From positions 1,385,001 through 1,449,000 of the forward strand of contig JACSYO010002006.1 in the NCBI GenBank assembly GCA_016806645.1: a stretch of 64,000 bases of DNA, written 5' to 3'. Positions 51,341 to 60,879 of this stretch are shown piece by piece. The notes under the pieces are model-generated. The model saw only the letters and a program-made list of their open reading frames with translations. It had not been told where the DNA came from and made no database searches. Numbering within the stretch: position 1 is the first letter of the stretch; every line of letters starts with the position of its first letter. This DNA is from Ophiodon elongatus (lineage: Eukaryota > Chordata > Actinopteri > Perciformes > Hexagrammidae). The translations under genes were made by a program, and so were the position numbers.

Positions 51341-52075
51341 AACCAGCGGGTCTCCTCCAAGAGCTGAGGCGGTCGGAGGCGCCGATTAGTATAGAAATTA
51401 GTATAGGAAGAGGGAGAATGTAAAGTAAGACTCAGAAGCAGTCCAGACATAGCTGCCCCTGTCTCTGCCTGCACAAACCTTTTTTTTAAACAAACAAATA
51501 ACCTGCTCTAGAGAGGTGCTGTTGAACTGCATCGCATTATACAGAGAGGTGTTCTTGTTCGTTACTCTACCCTCGGTGGTGGGGTGGACAAAATAATAGA
51601 AACACCTGAAACACCTGTCAGTATAACGCATTACAAGCACCATGAACCACAGCCTCCAAAAGGCCCATACATTGAATCAACACCTCTCTAAGTTTTGCTT
51701 TGAATGGTACTTTAAAAACAAAGAAAAGGAAAAAGTGAAGTCGAAGAAAAACAAGCTCAACAAAATATAGATTGTGTCTTCTTTCTATACTAATTCCTAA
51801 CTAATTACTAATTACTCTCGCTATCTAACCGGCCGTCTCTTAAAAAATATCACCGGTAGCTCTGGAGGTCGGAGTTGAGGCGGTCGGAGTCTCAGCCCGG
51901 AGTCCCCAACCGCCTCAGCTCGCTCCGACCGCCTCAGCTCCGATCTCCAGAGCTACCAGCGGGTCTCCTCACAGGGAGGAGACCTGGAACTTAATCGGTG
52001 CTGGTTCTATTTATAAACTTTTTTGAGCGAGGCCTGTGACGTCACAGATGACATCAAAGGAAGATCCTTTGATAT

Positions 52076-52929
52076 CATGTTCGACATGACTTGAATGGTG
52101 ACGTCATTCATGTCAGAACATGACAGAATGTGCCTTAAAGGTAATACAAGTTTTATTTTTGAAGGGTACTTTGGTAACAAGATGGCAGAAACTAAGAAAA
52201 AAAAGAAAAGGTACAATATGCAAGAATATCCTGAAACAGGCTCAAAACTACTTCTTCCCATCTCCAGTGTCTTTCTGTTCACGGGTCTCTCCCCAGTATT
52301 GGACTGCTGGGACTTTCCTGTTGCAGTATTGCTCTTCATCATCATCACTGTCCTCTCTTCCTCCTTTGTACCGGCCCAGACCACCCTTATTCCCGCACCA
52401 CCCGGCTACGTCTCCGGGGCTGCAGAAGCACAATGGCACCGAGCTCATTGCAGGAGAGGTGAGGCGATCACATTTTAATTTTAATGAAATGTTTGTGTGC
52501 ATAGGTTGAAGTTTAACTTACACGGAAACCAGGAGGTTGCTGTTCTCTCAGATCTTGGTCAAACTTTGCCAATGTCAACACAAAGATTATTTTCCTCCAT
52601 TTTTTCATATCCTGTGCACGTCTAGAAAACATACCTTTACTCTACTGTATTTTTGGAGTTTTACGAGAAGTCTATGTCTCCTCCTTATGAATTCACGTGA
52701 CTCGCTGCCTTCTGCCTGGATTTTCTCTTTCCTTCTTTTGCTGTGTTCGGAGGCCAATAACAGCACGCAGGGTGTGCAACACGCCGCTCGCCATCTAATG
52801 CCGAGGCACAAGTCCACCTTTAGCTTTGTCAGATACAAAGCAGCCGTATTCACCTATTTGGATGAGAACGGGTTGTTAAATGGCAGTGGGAACACTACCA
52901 CTTCTGTCCACAGGGACCGTCAAAATCAA
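52076..52929. other. Gene-free stretch between copy B and commd6
   Basis: Open frames of up to 143 codons occur here but none looks like a known protein, and no splice-supported exon is evident. The last identifiable repeat motif is at about 52130. Confidence 0.4.
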
Positions 52930-53277
52930 CACAAACTTTACTTTAAGGTGGGATTTATTGCTCATTAGACTGCATTAGTTTTCATGCCACCTGGATAAGT
53001 CAACAGAAGGAAGTACACTTAATCTTGGCATTCAAAGTGAAGACAAGGATTTTCAACTATTGGAACAGCTGTTGTTCCTAAAAAAAAGTAAATTATTTAG
53101 ACGCTGACACAATCTGTGGAAAAAACGGAAGTGCAAAGCAGACAACTGACATGTGCAGTAATTTGTTGCTATCATTCAGACAGACAGACACACACGTGTC
53201 AAGCTGTTCTTCTGTTGTCTTCTGTACATGTAAACTGGGGTGGAATTTCCACAAGCACTTAGGTGCGCTTGCGACAA
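52930..53277 (-). other. commd6: commd6 3' UTR with polyadenylation signal
   Basis: AATAAA lies on the minus strand at 52954-52959, about 320 nt after the commd6 stop. No other coding signal is seen between it and the stop. The exact cleavage site is not determined. Confidence 0.5.
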
Positions 53278-56200
53278 TCACACAGTCTCCATAACAGCGG
53301 CCATCTCCTTGAACTGCTTGTGAAAGTTCTGCAAGGGACAAAAAAAAGAAAGAAAGAAAAGAAATCACAAAATTCCATCCTGTGATAAAAATTGCACCAA
53401 GAAACATTACATTCACATCAACAAACATGGACCTGGAACTGTGGAATGGTCATCTCAAAAGACCTGTGATGAATCTGCCCTGAGGGCTCGACGATCTTCA
53501 GCAGCAGAGACACATATGGGGAGTTGAGCGATCGACAGGTGTCGGAGCTCACCGTCATGCCGAGCTTCCACTGCATATCCACTAACTAGGAAGCAAGCAA
53601 ACAAAGTGTCATCGGCCTCGAATAGAGACAAGCTCTGTGTACAGGGCATCAAGAAGTACTCGAAAATGAGATGTGGGTATACCTGGCCGATGCTGAGCGC
53701 GGCTTGGACCTCCTGCTGAGCGTGGACCGATGCGCCATGTTCACTCCACAACCTGTGCAACACCTGAAGGGAAGCCTTTGGCCACCTGTGGCTGCCTTCT
53801 TCCAGCCTCGACACGAGGTCATCCCCAGAGAGGCTGCTCTTCCCAGCGGACCTGATGATACAATTGTCAGCATACGCTGCAATGAAGTGCACCATTATGC
53901 AAAGATTCAGCCCTTTTTTGCCATGCTTCATAAGCCCGGGTAAAAGCTGTTTAAAGCGCCCATACACAATTGGAGCCAATGCTGCGGCCATGTTCTTATG
54001 AAGGGAAAGTGGAATCAACATGCAAATGCAGCAAAGTGGACAAACATCAATAACATCTGGAATAAACGTGGGCTGACACATTCACCAGCAGTCACATTTT
54101 AACAAACCACATTCAGAGGCAAAAAAAAAAGACGACAAAATTAGGACTCAAGATACCTGAATGTTAACAAGAGAAATCTGATCATGTTCTGCAGAGCTTC
54201 ATGGTCAAGTCTGACTCCAGCTCTCTGAAATCTCTGTCCAGAAAAGCAGAAAAAAAGAACAAAACAAGTAATGAAAGAGGAACTTGGGAAGCCGGGTTAC
54301 TAGAAGTTAAAAAAATATTCTCGAGAAATATTGACTCACGTCAGAAATTTCGGCTGAATCGACTCCTCTAGTTTGCCCTTGCAGATAAGTCAGAATGTGC
54401 TGACACTGTGGAGATTAGAAGATTGGTTAGCAGAACTGCAGCATAACCTCGATGGCGATGACGCCACATCCTGTGAGACTCGTGCAGAGCGTTGGCTGCT
54501 AATAGCCCTACAATGGACACCATTATATTGTATTTAACATCCACTTGTTAATCCCACCGAGAGGTTTGCTCCACTACAACTGCACGCTGTGGCAAATCTC
54601 ATGAGATGGAGTGTGAAGAGAGATGTTGGTTCAAATGTTTTTATCATGTCAGATATTCATTCGGTGGCAGGACCAACAATAACAACACGATGTGTGACTT
54701 ACGCGGCGCTCCTCTCCTCAGCACTTCTATACATTGCTCACTTAAATGTTACTCAAGGACTATGCTGTAGGCCTGGTTCTTCTTTTTCTTCTTCTTATTA
54801 TTATTATTATCATCATCTTTTTAATTCACCCATTTCCCGCCTGCATGGGAACATGCACAAAGAGAGATCAAATATACTCACTGCTTCACTCAACACATCT
54901 GGAGAAAGCTGACAGATGTTGTCCACAACTTTATTGACACCTGAGATACAGAAGGGAAATAAGTCACGGTGTCATTAGAGTCTGTGGTAATCGTAGTACC
55001 TCTGCTGCCTTTATTAAAAAGGATACACACGCAAATTCAACTGCAAAAGCATCTTGCAAATTATTTACCCATGATAAAACTATTGCAAATATGTCAGTGG
55101 GACGTTATCAGTCTTCTTTGACCAGGAAAATCTCAGGAGAAATCTTTTTTTCTTTTTTACTCAGAACTGTGTTCGGTAAACAGACAAATATAATGCATAG
55201 TCAGGACAGGAATGAAGAGACGCCGCCAAGGGATAAAGAGGGCCAACGCATAAGGCAAGACCAAATTTAAAATAATAAGATAAATACTTTATAAATTAGA
55301 AATAAAATTATTAATCTAATTCCAAGAAAGTTGTCAGAGGAAATAATCATTTGCATGTATTGTAAAGTTTCTTAAAAGAAAGAAAAAAGTTAACTTTAAT
55401 TTAATTTTAAGCATATGACAATGGAATTTAGCCGAAATATTAATTAACTTGATAATATAGCAGTGTTTGGACTAAGTTATCTCATAGATATGAAATCATA
55501 AAAGCACAGGTTCTAGACACCAAACTAATTCAGGAAGGATATGGTCATAAATTAAAGCACTAATATCAGACCAAAAAAAAACCCACTATACATGAGAGCA
55601 GTTCTAAAATAAGCGGAAACACATCCATGTCACTATTAAATCTATTTTAAATAAAGGTCAGTGGCTCGACATTTATGTAAAAGCTTGAAGGAGAGGTCTT
55701 CAACTTTATCTGTTTTTTTTGTGTTTTTTTTAAATACGTATGAGGTCAGCTCCAGGTATTTTACCAACGAAGGTTGTTAAACAAATTCAAGGTATTGCAA
55801 TACAAATGTTACATTTAAAAAAAATAGACAATACTCTCTATAATGTTCGGATGCTTCCGTTAATGCGCAGTAATGTGCAGAATCCGTCTGCCCCATAAAG
55901 GGTCTACTGGATCACCCTGATAACCGGACAGCAGAGAGAGGTCATCTGAAAACGGGTGGTGGTGTGAGCAGTGATCCGGTGGGATGGTCCGGTTCTCTTC
56001 ATATATCCATGGTTTGGACCAGGGCGGGTCGGTCTGTGCTCCTCCACATCCATCCGTGGGATCCTCCGACAACTTGCCCAGTTGTAGCATAAAGCTAGCT
56101 ATTTCCACGTGTTTGAGAGTATTTCACCACACAGTCTTCTAACTAACCACCTGGATGTAAAACAACAAATACCCCGTCCGCTGGGAGAACAAGAGGGTGT

Positions 56201-56638
56201 CCTGTTTGCCAAGCTGTGCCTCTCAAATCAAAACAAAGATGGCCGCCAGCCGAATACCTGGATGGGATATCGAGCCGCGATTTAGGAAACGGATTATAAC
56301 CTTTTTGTTTGTGTGTTTTTGACACAGCACAGCTCACAGAATATGTTTCATGTCAGGGGTTAACTAAAGTCAGAGCAGCGGTAGGTGTCATGGTCATGCG
56401 CGGCATCGGTCGCGTTGTACCGGTGAGGTGAAGTTTGGGTATAGTTTGGTTCAGCTAACGCTCATGTTCCAGGTAGCGAGGAGAAACAGACACTAGCCAC
56501 TGCGTGAAGCTAACGCGACTCAACCCATGGACGTGAGACGTCCCTCTAGTCTAACTAACGTTAACTGCATTCTACTGAAAACACGAAGTAACATGATGAA
56601 AACGTGAACTCACCATACGAGTCCTCTGCTGTTGGCAT
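53278..56638 (-). CDS. commd6: COMM domain-containing protein 6; 7 coding exons
   Basis: Coding exons in transcript order: 56614-56638, 54882-54940, 54340-54405, 54157-54233, 53683-53851, 53433-53585, 53278-53328. They sum to 600 nt: 199 residues plus TGA, with consistent phases and GT-AG introns. The last 67 residues form the COMM domain: LVDMQWKLGMTVSSDTCRSL, LKIVEPSGQ, FEMTIPQFQNFHKQFKEMAA and terminal METV. They match COMMD6 closely. The N-terminal part (NICQLSPDVLSEACQHIL, RAGVRLDHEALQNMIRF) is helical, as in the HN domain of longer COMMD proteins. COMMD proteins assemble as a ring in the Commander/CCC complex that acts in endosomal recycling and NF-kB control. The start is the ATG before PTAEDSYG; an in-frame ATG at 56767 would add 43 residues and is thought to be 5' UTR. 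Confidence 0.93.
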
Positions 56639-56860
56639 CCTCACGTTGGACCGCCGTGCAGTGCTGAGCGACTTTCTCCCTTTAGCGAAGTGATTATTAT
56701 CCTTTAAAGAAAACCCCGAGTAACAGACAGAGCTAGCTACTTGTTGTGCAGAGAAAGGTCCTCTCATTCAAGAGAATTGGTAATACTGCTCTTCTTTTTC
56801 TTTCTCGGCGTTTCGCAGCTATGGTAAAGGCTGCATAGCGCCACCTACTGTGTTGGAGTG
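56639..56860 (-). promoter_or_regulatory. commd6 promoter and 5' UTR region
   Basis: This is the sequence upstream of the commd6 start. It is moderately GC-rich, with a pyrimidine-rich stretch at about 56790-56812. An in-frame ATG at 56767 leaves a longer N terminus formally possible. A YY1-like AAGATGGCC lies inside intron 1 at 56236-56244. Confidence 0.35.
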
Positions 56861-57059
56861 TCATCGTCTACTTTGAGGTTTGGGGTTTTACACTGACAGC
56901 AGCTTTATTTTTCTGTTTGTGGAAAAGGAGCGGGGTCATTTCACCTTGGCCGAATTAAGGTATAAAGTTTGAGGTATAAAAGTTACATTCTGGATGTACA
57001 GCATCTCCTGCTGTGAAAAGCTTGGATGACTGGATTCCATCAATTTCAAAATGCATCGC

Positions 57060-57265
57060 ACTACTATAACATCTCACTTTATTATGACATATCACAATAT
57101 ATCATGACATATCACAATATATCATGATATCACACTTATTATGACACATCAGACACAAATATGACATAATACACTGTACTATGACATCACACTATAATGG
57201 CATCACACTATATTATGACATATCACACTATATTATGACACACTCTATACTATGACACCACACTG
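57060..57265 (+). repeat. Degenerate minisatellite of about 20 bp
   Basis: Repeats of ATATCACACTATATTATGAC with substitutions between commd6 and duplicated block 2. Confidence 0.75.
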
Positions 57266-57269
57266 TTGA

Positions 57270-57784
57270 ATCTTGAATCCTTGAAATATCTATTCGGTCA
57301 AACATGAAATTATGCAAAATTACAGATGTGATCAATCAAATAGAGTACAGCCTTTATTTTAGCCCAGTAGAGAGTACAGAACCTGCTTTAAAGGAATTAG
57401 AAGTTTTGCTTTAAATGGTACTTCAAAAACAAAGAAAAGGAAAAGTAAGTGAAGTCGAAGAAAACAAGCTCAAAAAAATATAGATTGTAGATTGTAGATG
57501 TAAATTGTTTAAAGTTAGTTGTAACACAACAGTTGTTACTGTGTTATTGCTGAGTGTCTACTGGACTGTAAAAGAATGGAGTTTCTGCCACCTAGTGTCA
57601 CATTTAACTTTTGCAGTGAGGTACAAGAGACCCAGATCCCTTTAAGAACATTACAGACTGAGAAGAACTCTGTCAGCCGACAGGTGTTTCTATTATTAGT
57701 AATTAGTTAGTAATTAGTATAGGAAGAGGGAGAATGTAAAGTAAGACTCCGAAGCAGTCCAGACATAGCTTCGTCATGAAAGCT
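57270..57784. other. Gene-free stretch between the minisatellite and copy C
   Basis: No gene is seen. 57395-57480 resembles the A-rich spacer of the palindromic family (also at 51690-51770 and 59485-59570). 57719-57772 matches the AGGAAGAGGGAGAATGTAAAG edge module. Confidence 0.5.
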
Positions 57785-58420
57785 GACGTTGTTTGGCCAA
57801 ACTAATGCAGTTCGATACAACAGTCCTTCATGGAGTTCATATAAAGTTCAGTTTAGGTTCAACCCCTTATAGAGAGGTGTTGATTCAATGTATGGGCCTT
57901 TTGGAGGCTGTGGTTTATGGTGCTTGTAATGCGTTATACTGACAGGTGTTTCTATTATTTTGTCCACCCCACCACCGAGGGTAGAGTAACGAACAAGAAC
58001 ACCTCTCTGTATAATGCGATGCAGTTCAACAGCACCTCTCTAGAGCAGGTTATTTGTTTGTTTAAAAAAAAGGTTTGTGCAGGCAGAGACAGGGGCAGCT
58101 ATGTCTGGACTGCTTCTGAGTCTTACTTTACATTCTCCCTCTTTCTATACTAATTCCTAATTAATTCCTATACTATTTCCTATACTAATTCCTATACTAA
58201 TTCCTAACTAATTACTAATTACTCTCGCTATCTAACCGGCCGTCTCTTAAAAAATATCACCGGTAGCTCATGGAGGTCGGATTGAGGTGATCGGAGCCTC
58301 AGCTCAGAATCATAGAGCCCACCACCATGCAGCTCTCATCCAAGAGCGCGGCTCAACGCCCCCGCTCGCTCCGACCGCTTCCGATCCGATCTCCAGAGCT
58401 ACCAGCGGGTCTCCTCACAG

Positions 58421-58614
58421 GGAGGAGACCTGGAACTTAATCAAAACCGGTTCTATTTATAAACTTTTTTGAGCGAGGCCTGTGATGTCACAGATGACGT
58501 CACCAGTCAAGAACATGACAAAGGATCTTCCTTTGATGTCGTCTGTGACGTCACAGGCCTCGCTCAAAAAGTTTATAAATAGAACCAGCACCGATTAAGT
58601 TCCAGGTCTCCTCC
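58421..58614. repeat. Hairpin (inverted repeat) H4
   Basis: Arms begin GGAGGAGACCTGGAACTTAA and end with the complementary TTAAGTTCCAGGTCTCCTCC. Each arm has TATTTATAAAC and GCGAGGCCTGTGA. TGACGTCA occurs in the right arm, TGATGTCA in the left. Confidence 0.85.
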
Positions 58615-58819
58615 CTGTGAGGAGACCCGCTGGTAGCTCTGGAGATCGGATCGGAAGCGGTCGGAGCGAGCGGGGGCGTTGAGCCGCGCTCTTGGATGAG
58701 AGCTGCATGGTGGTGGGCTCTATGATTCTGAGCTGAGGCTCCGATCACCTCAATCCGACCTCCATGAGCTACCGGTGATATTTTTTAAGAGACGGCCGGT
58801 TAGATAGCGAGAGTAATTA

Positions 58820-58975
58820 GTAATTAGTTAGGAATTAGTATAGGAAATAGTATAGGAATTAATTAGGAATTAGTATAGGAAATAGTATAGGAATTAATTA
58901 GGAATTAGTATAGGAATTAATTAGGAATTAGTATAGGAAATAGTATAGGAATTAATTAGGAATTAGTATAGAAAG
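58820..58975 (+). repeat. AT-rich tandem repeat within copy C
   Basis: Tandem TAGGAATTAATTAGGAATTA / TAGTATAGGAAATAG units, expanded relative to copy B (51135-51180), where only about one unit is present. Confidence 0.8.
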
Positions 58976-59004
58976 AGGGAGAATGTAAAGTAAGACTCGC
59001 GGAG

Positions 59005-59136
59005 AACCGCTGGTAGCTCTGGACCTTGTAGCTGAGCAACCGCTGGTAGCTCTGGACCTCTTAGCTGAGCAACCGCTGGTAGCTCTGGACCTCGTAGCTG
59101 AGCAACCGCTGGTAGCTCTGGACCTCGTAGCTAAGC
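59005..59136 (+). repeat. 33-bp minisatellite, 4 units (copy C)
   Basis: Same unit and copy number as 51209-51340, starts at 59005, 59038, 59071 and 59104. Confidence 0.9.
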
Positions 59137-59793
59137 AACCAGCGGGTCTCCTCCAAGAGCTGAGGCGGTCGGAGGCCCCGATTAGTATAGAAATTAGTAT
59201 AGGAAGAGGGAGAATGTAAAGTAAGACTCAGAAGCAGTCCAGACATAGCTGCCCCTGTCTCTGCCTGCACAAACCTTTTTTTTAAACAAACAAATAACCT
59301 GCTCTAGAGAGGTGCTGTTGAACTGCATCGCATTATACAGAGAGGTGTTCTTGTTCGTTACTCTACCCTCGGTGGTGGGGTGGACAAAATAATAGAAACA
59401 CCTGAAACACCTGTCAGTATAACGCATTACAAGCACCATGAACCACAGCCTCCAAAAGGCCCATACATTGAATCAACACCTCTCTAAGTTTTGCTTTGAA
59501 TGGTACTTTAAAAACAAAGAAAAGGAAAAAGTGAAGTCGAAGAAAAACAAGCTCAACAAAATATAGATTGTGTCTTTTTTCTATACTAATTCCTAACTAA
59601 TTCCTATACTAAGTCCTAACTAATTACTAATTACTCTCGCTATCTAACCGGCCGTCTCTTAAAAAATATCACCGGTAGCTCTGGAGGTCGGAGTTGAGGC
59701 GGTCGGAGTCTCAGCCCGGAGTCCCCAACCGCCTCAGCTCGCTCCGACCGCCTCAGCTCCGATCTCCAGAGCTACCAGCGGGTCTCCTCACAG

Positions 59794-60001
59794 GGAGGAG
59801 ACCTGGAACTTAATCGGTGCTGGTTCTATTTATAAACTTTTTTGAGCGAGGCCTGTGACGTCACAGCATGTCGAACATGACATCCTTTGATGTCGAACAT
59901 GACATCCTTTGATGTCATGTTCGACATGCTGTGACGTCACAGGCCTCGCTCAAAAAAGTTTATAAATAGAACCAGCACCGATTAAGTTCCAGGTCTCCTC
60001 C
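59794..60001. repeat. Hairpin (inverted repeat) H5, the most symmetric copy
   Basis: Both arms carry an exact CRE palindrome TGACGTCA (59856-59863 and 59932-59939) and TATTTATAAACTTTTTTGAG or its complement. The centre is a short internal repeat of CATCCTTTGATGTCGAACATGA. Confidence 0.85.
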
Positions 60002-60290
60002 CTGTGAGGAGACCCGCTGGTAGCTCTGGAGGTCGGATCGGAAGCGGTCGGAGCGAGCGGGGGCGTTGAGCCGCGCTCTTGGATGAGAGCTGCATGGTGG
60101 TGGGCTCTATGATTCTGAGCTGAGGCTCCGATCGCCTCAATCCGACCTCCATGAGCTACCGGTGATATTTTTTAAGAGACGGCCGGTTAGATAGCGAGAG
60201 TAATTAGTAATTAGTTATAGGAAGTATAGGAATTAGTTAGGAATTATTTATAGGAAGAGGGAGAATAGAAAGTGAGAATGGATTCGAATA
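60001..60290. repeat. Right-hand end of palindromic repeat complex
   Basis: Continues the family after hairpin H5: CTGGTAGCTCTGGAGGTCGG, GGTGGTGGGCTCTATGATTC, GACGGCCGGTTAGATAGCGAG, then AGGAAGAGGGAGAATAGAAAG at the edge before the AT microsatellite. Confidence 0.65.
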
Positions 60291-60300
60291 GTCCTTTTTG

Positions 60301-60302
<2 letters not shown>

Positions 60303-60362
<60 letters not shown>
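60303..60362. repeat. (AT)n microsatellite
   Basis: Uninterrupted AT dinucleotide run, at the edge of the palindromic repeat complex. Confidence 0.95.
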
Positions 60363-60365
<3 letters not shown>

Positions 60366-60539
60366 ATTTCTATAATATATATATATTATTTCTATAATAT
60401 ATTCTTCCATATAGCATTTGTAATGTAACACTATATTAATATAAAAGAGGTAAATTGATAGCAAAATTATCAGTAAAAACGATGAGGACGCGAGTGGGTA
60501 ATCACAACCACAGGGAAGTCTTCCTGAAGTCTCAAACAC

Positions 60540-60879
60540 GCCTGTGACTCTGGAATGATCCACTGCTGGGCGGTGCGGGAAGTACATTCAAAAATGCTTT
60601 TTACTACAGACAAATAACTATGACACAATTATCTACGGTAGAAGAAAATAACACAACTACATATACGATATATGTAACTTGTATTTTTATGGTTTAAGTA
60701 TTAGTTTGGGGTGTATTTATGGTTTACGAAGAAGCAAGTACCCCTGAATGTTATATAAATGCCAGGGTGGACTCTCCCGACGCGGAAGCGAATTTGAGCT
60801 GTCAAACAGATTCTGGTCGATCAGTTTCAGCGGTTCAGCTCTCGGCAGACAGGAAAGTAACGGTCGACGTCACTTTAAG
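60540..60879 (+). promoter_or_regulatory. uchl3 promoter and 5' UTR region
   Basis: Sequence upstream of the uchl3 ATG. A CRE-like GACGTCAC lies at 60866-60873, a few bases before the start codon, and a TATATAA-like stretch at about 60752-60757. The start site is not mapped; the 5' limit is set by the preceding AT-rich repeat. Confidence 0.35.

Larger units (their letters stand above)
50215..52075. repeat. Palindromic repeat block, copy B (duplicated block 1)
   Basis: Contains a forward copy of the TGCTTGTAATGCGTTATACTG module (about 50370-50530), a central hairpin (50751-50939), then the same modules inverted (51398-51690). Then follow AAGTTTTGCTTTGAATGGTA and a left-arm-only hairpin start at 51975. 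It is closely similar by eye, same orientation, to 57785-59870. Confidence 0.75.
57785..59870. repeat. Palindromic repeat block, copy C (duplicated block 2)
   Basis: Same module order as copy B: forward module 57880-58060, central hairpin 58421-58614 with axis near 58518, inverted modules 58615-59490, then the A-rich spacer and a further hairpin at 59794-60001. The two blocks flank commd6 as direct repeats. Confidence 0.75.

Noticed and set aside
52095..52968. Open frames of 127 and 143 codons between copy B and commd6
   Set aside because: Composition looks like translated non-coding DNA, no family is recognised, and the frames overlap on both strands.
57917..58153. Recurrent frame MVLVMRYTDRCF... 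in five places
   Set aside because: It recurs because the underlying repeat recurs. Frames differ by small indels between copies, and no domain is visible, so it is not treated as a gene.
58287..58748. Recurrent frame MIGASAQNHRAHHHAALIQE...
   Set aside because: Appears on both arms of the palindrome and at 50876-51073; explained by the repeat, no protein family.
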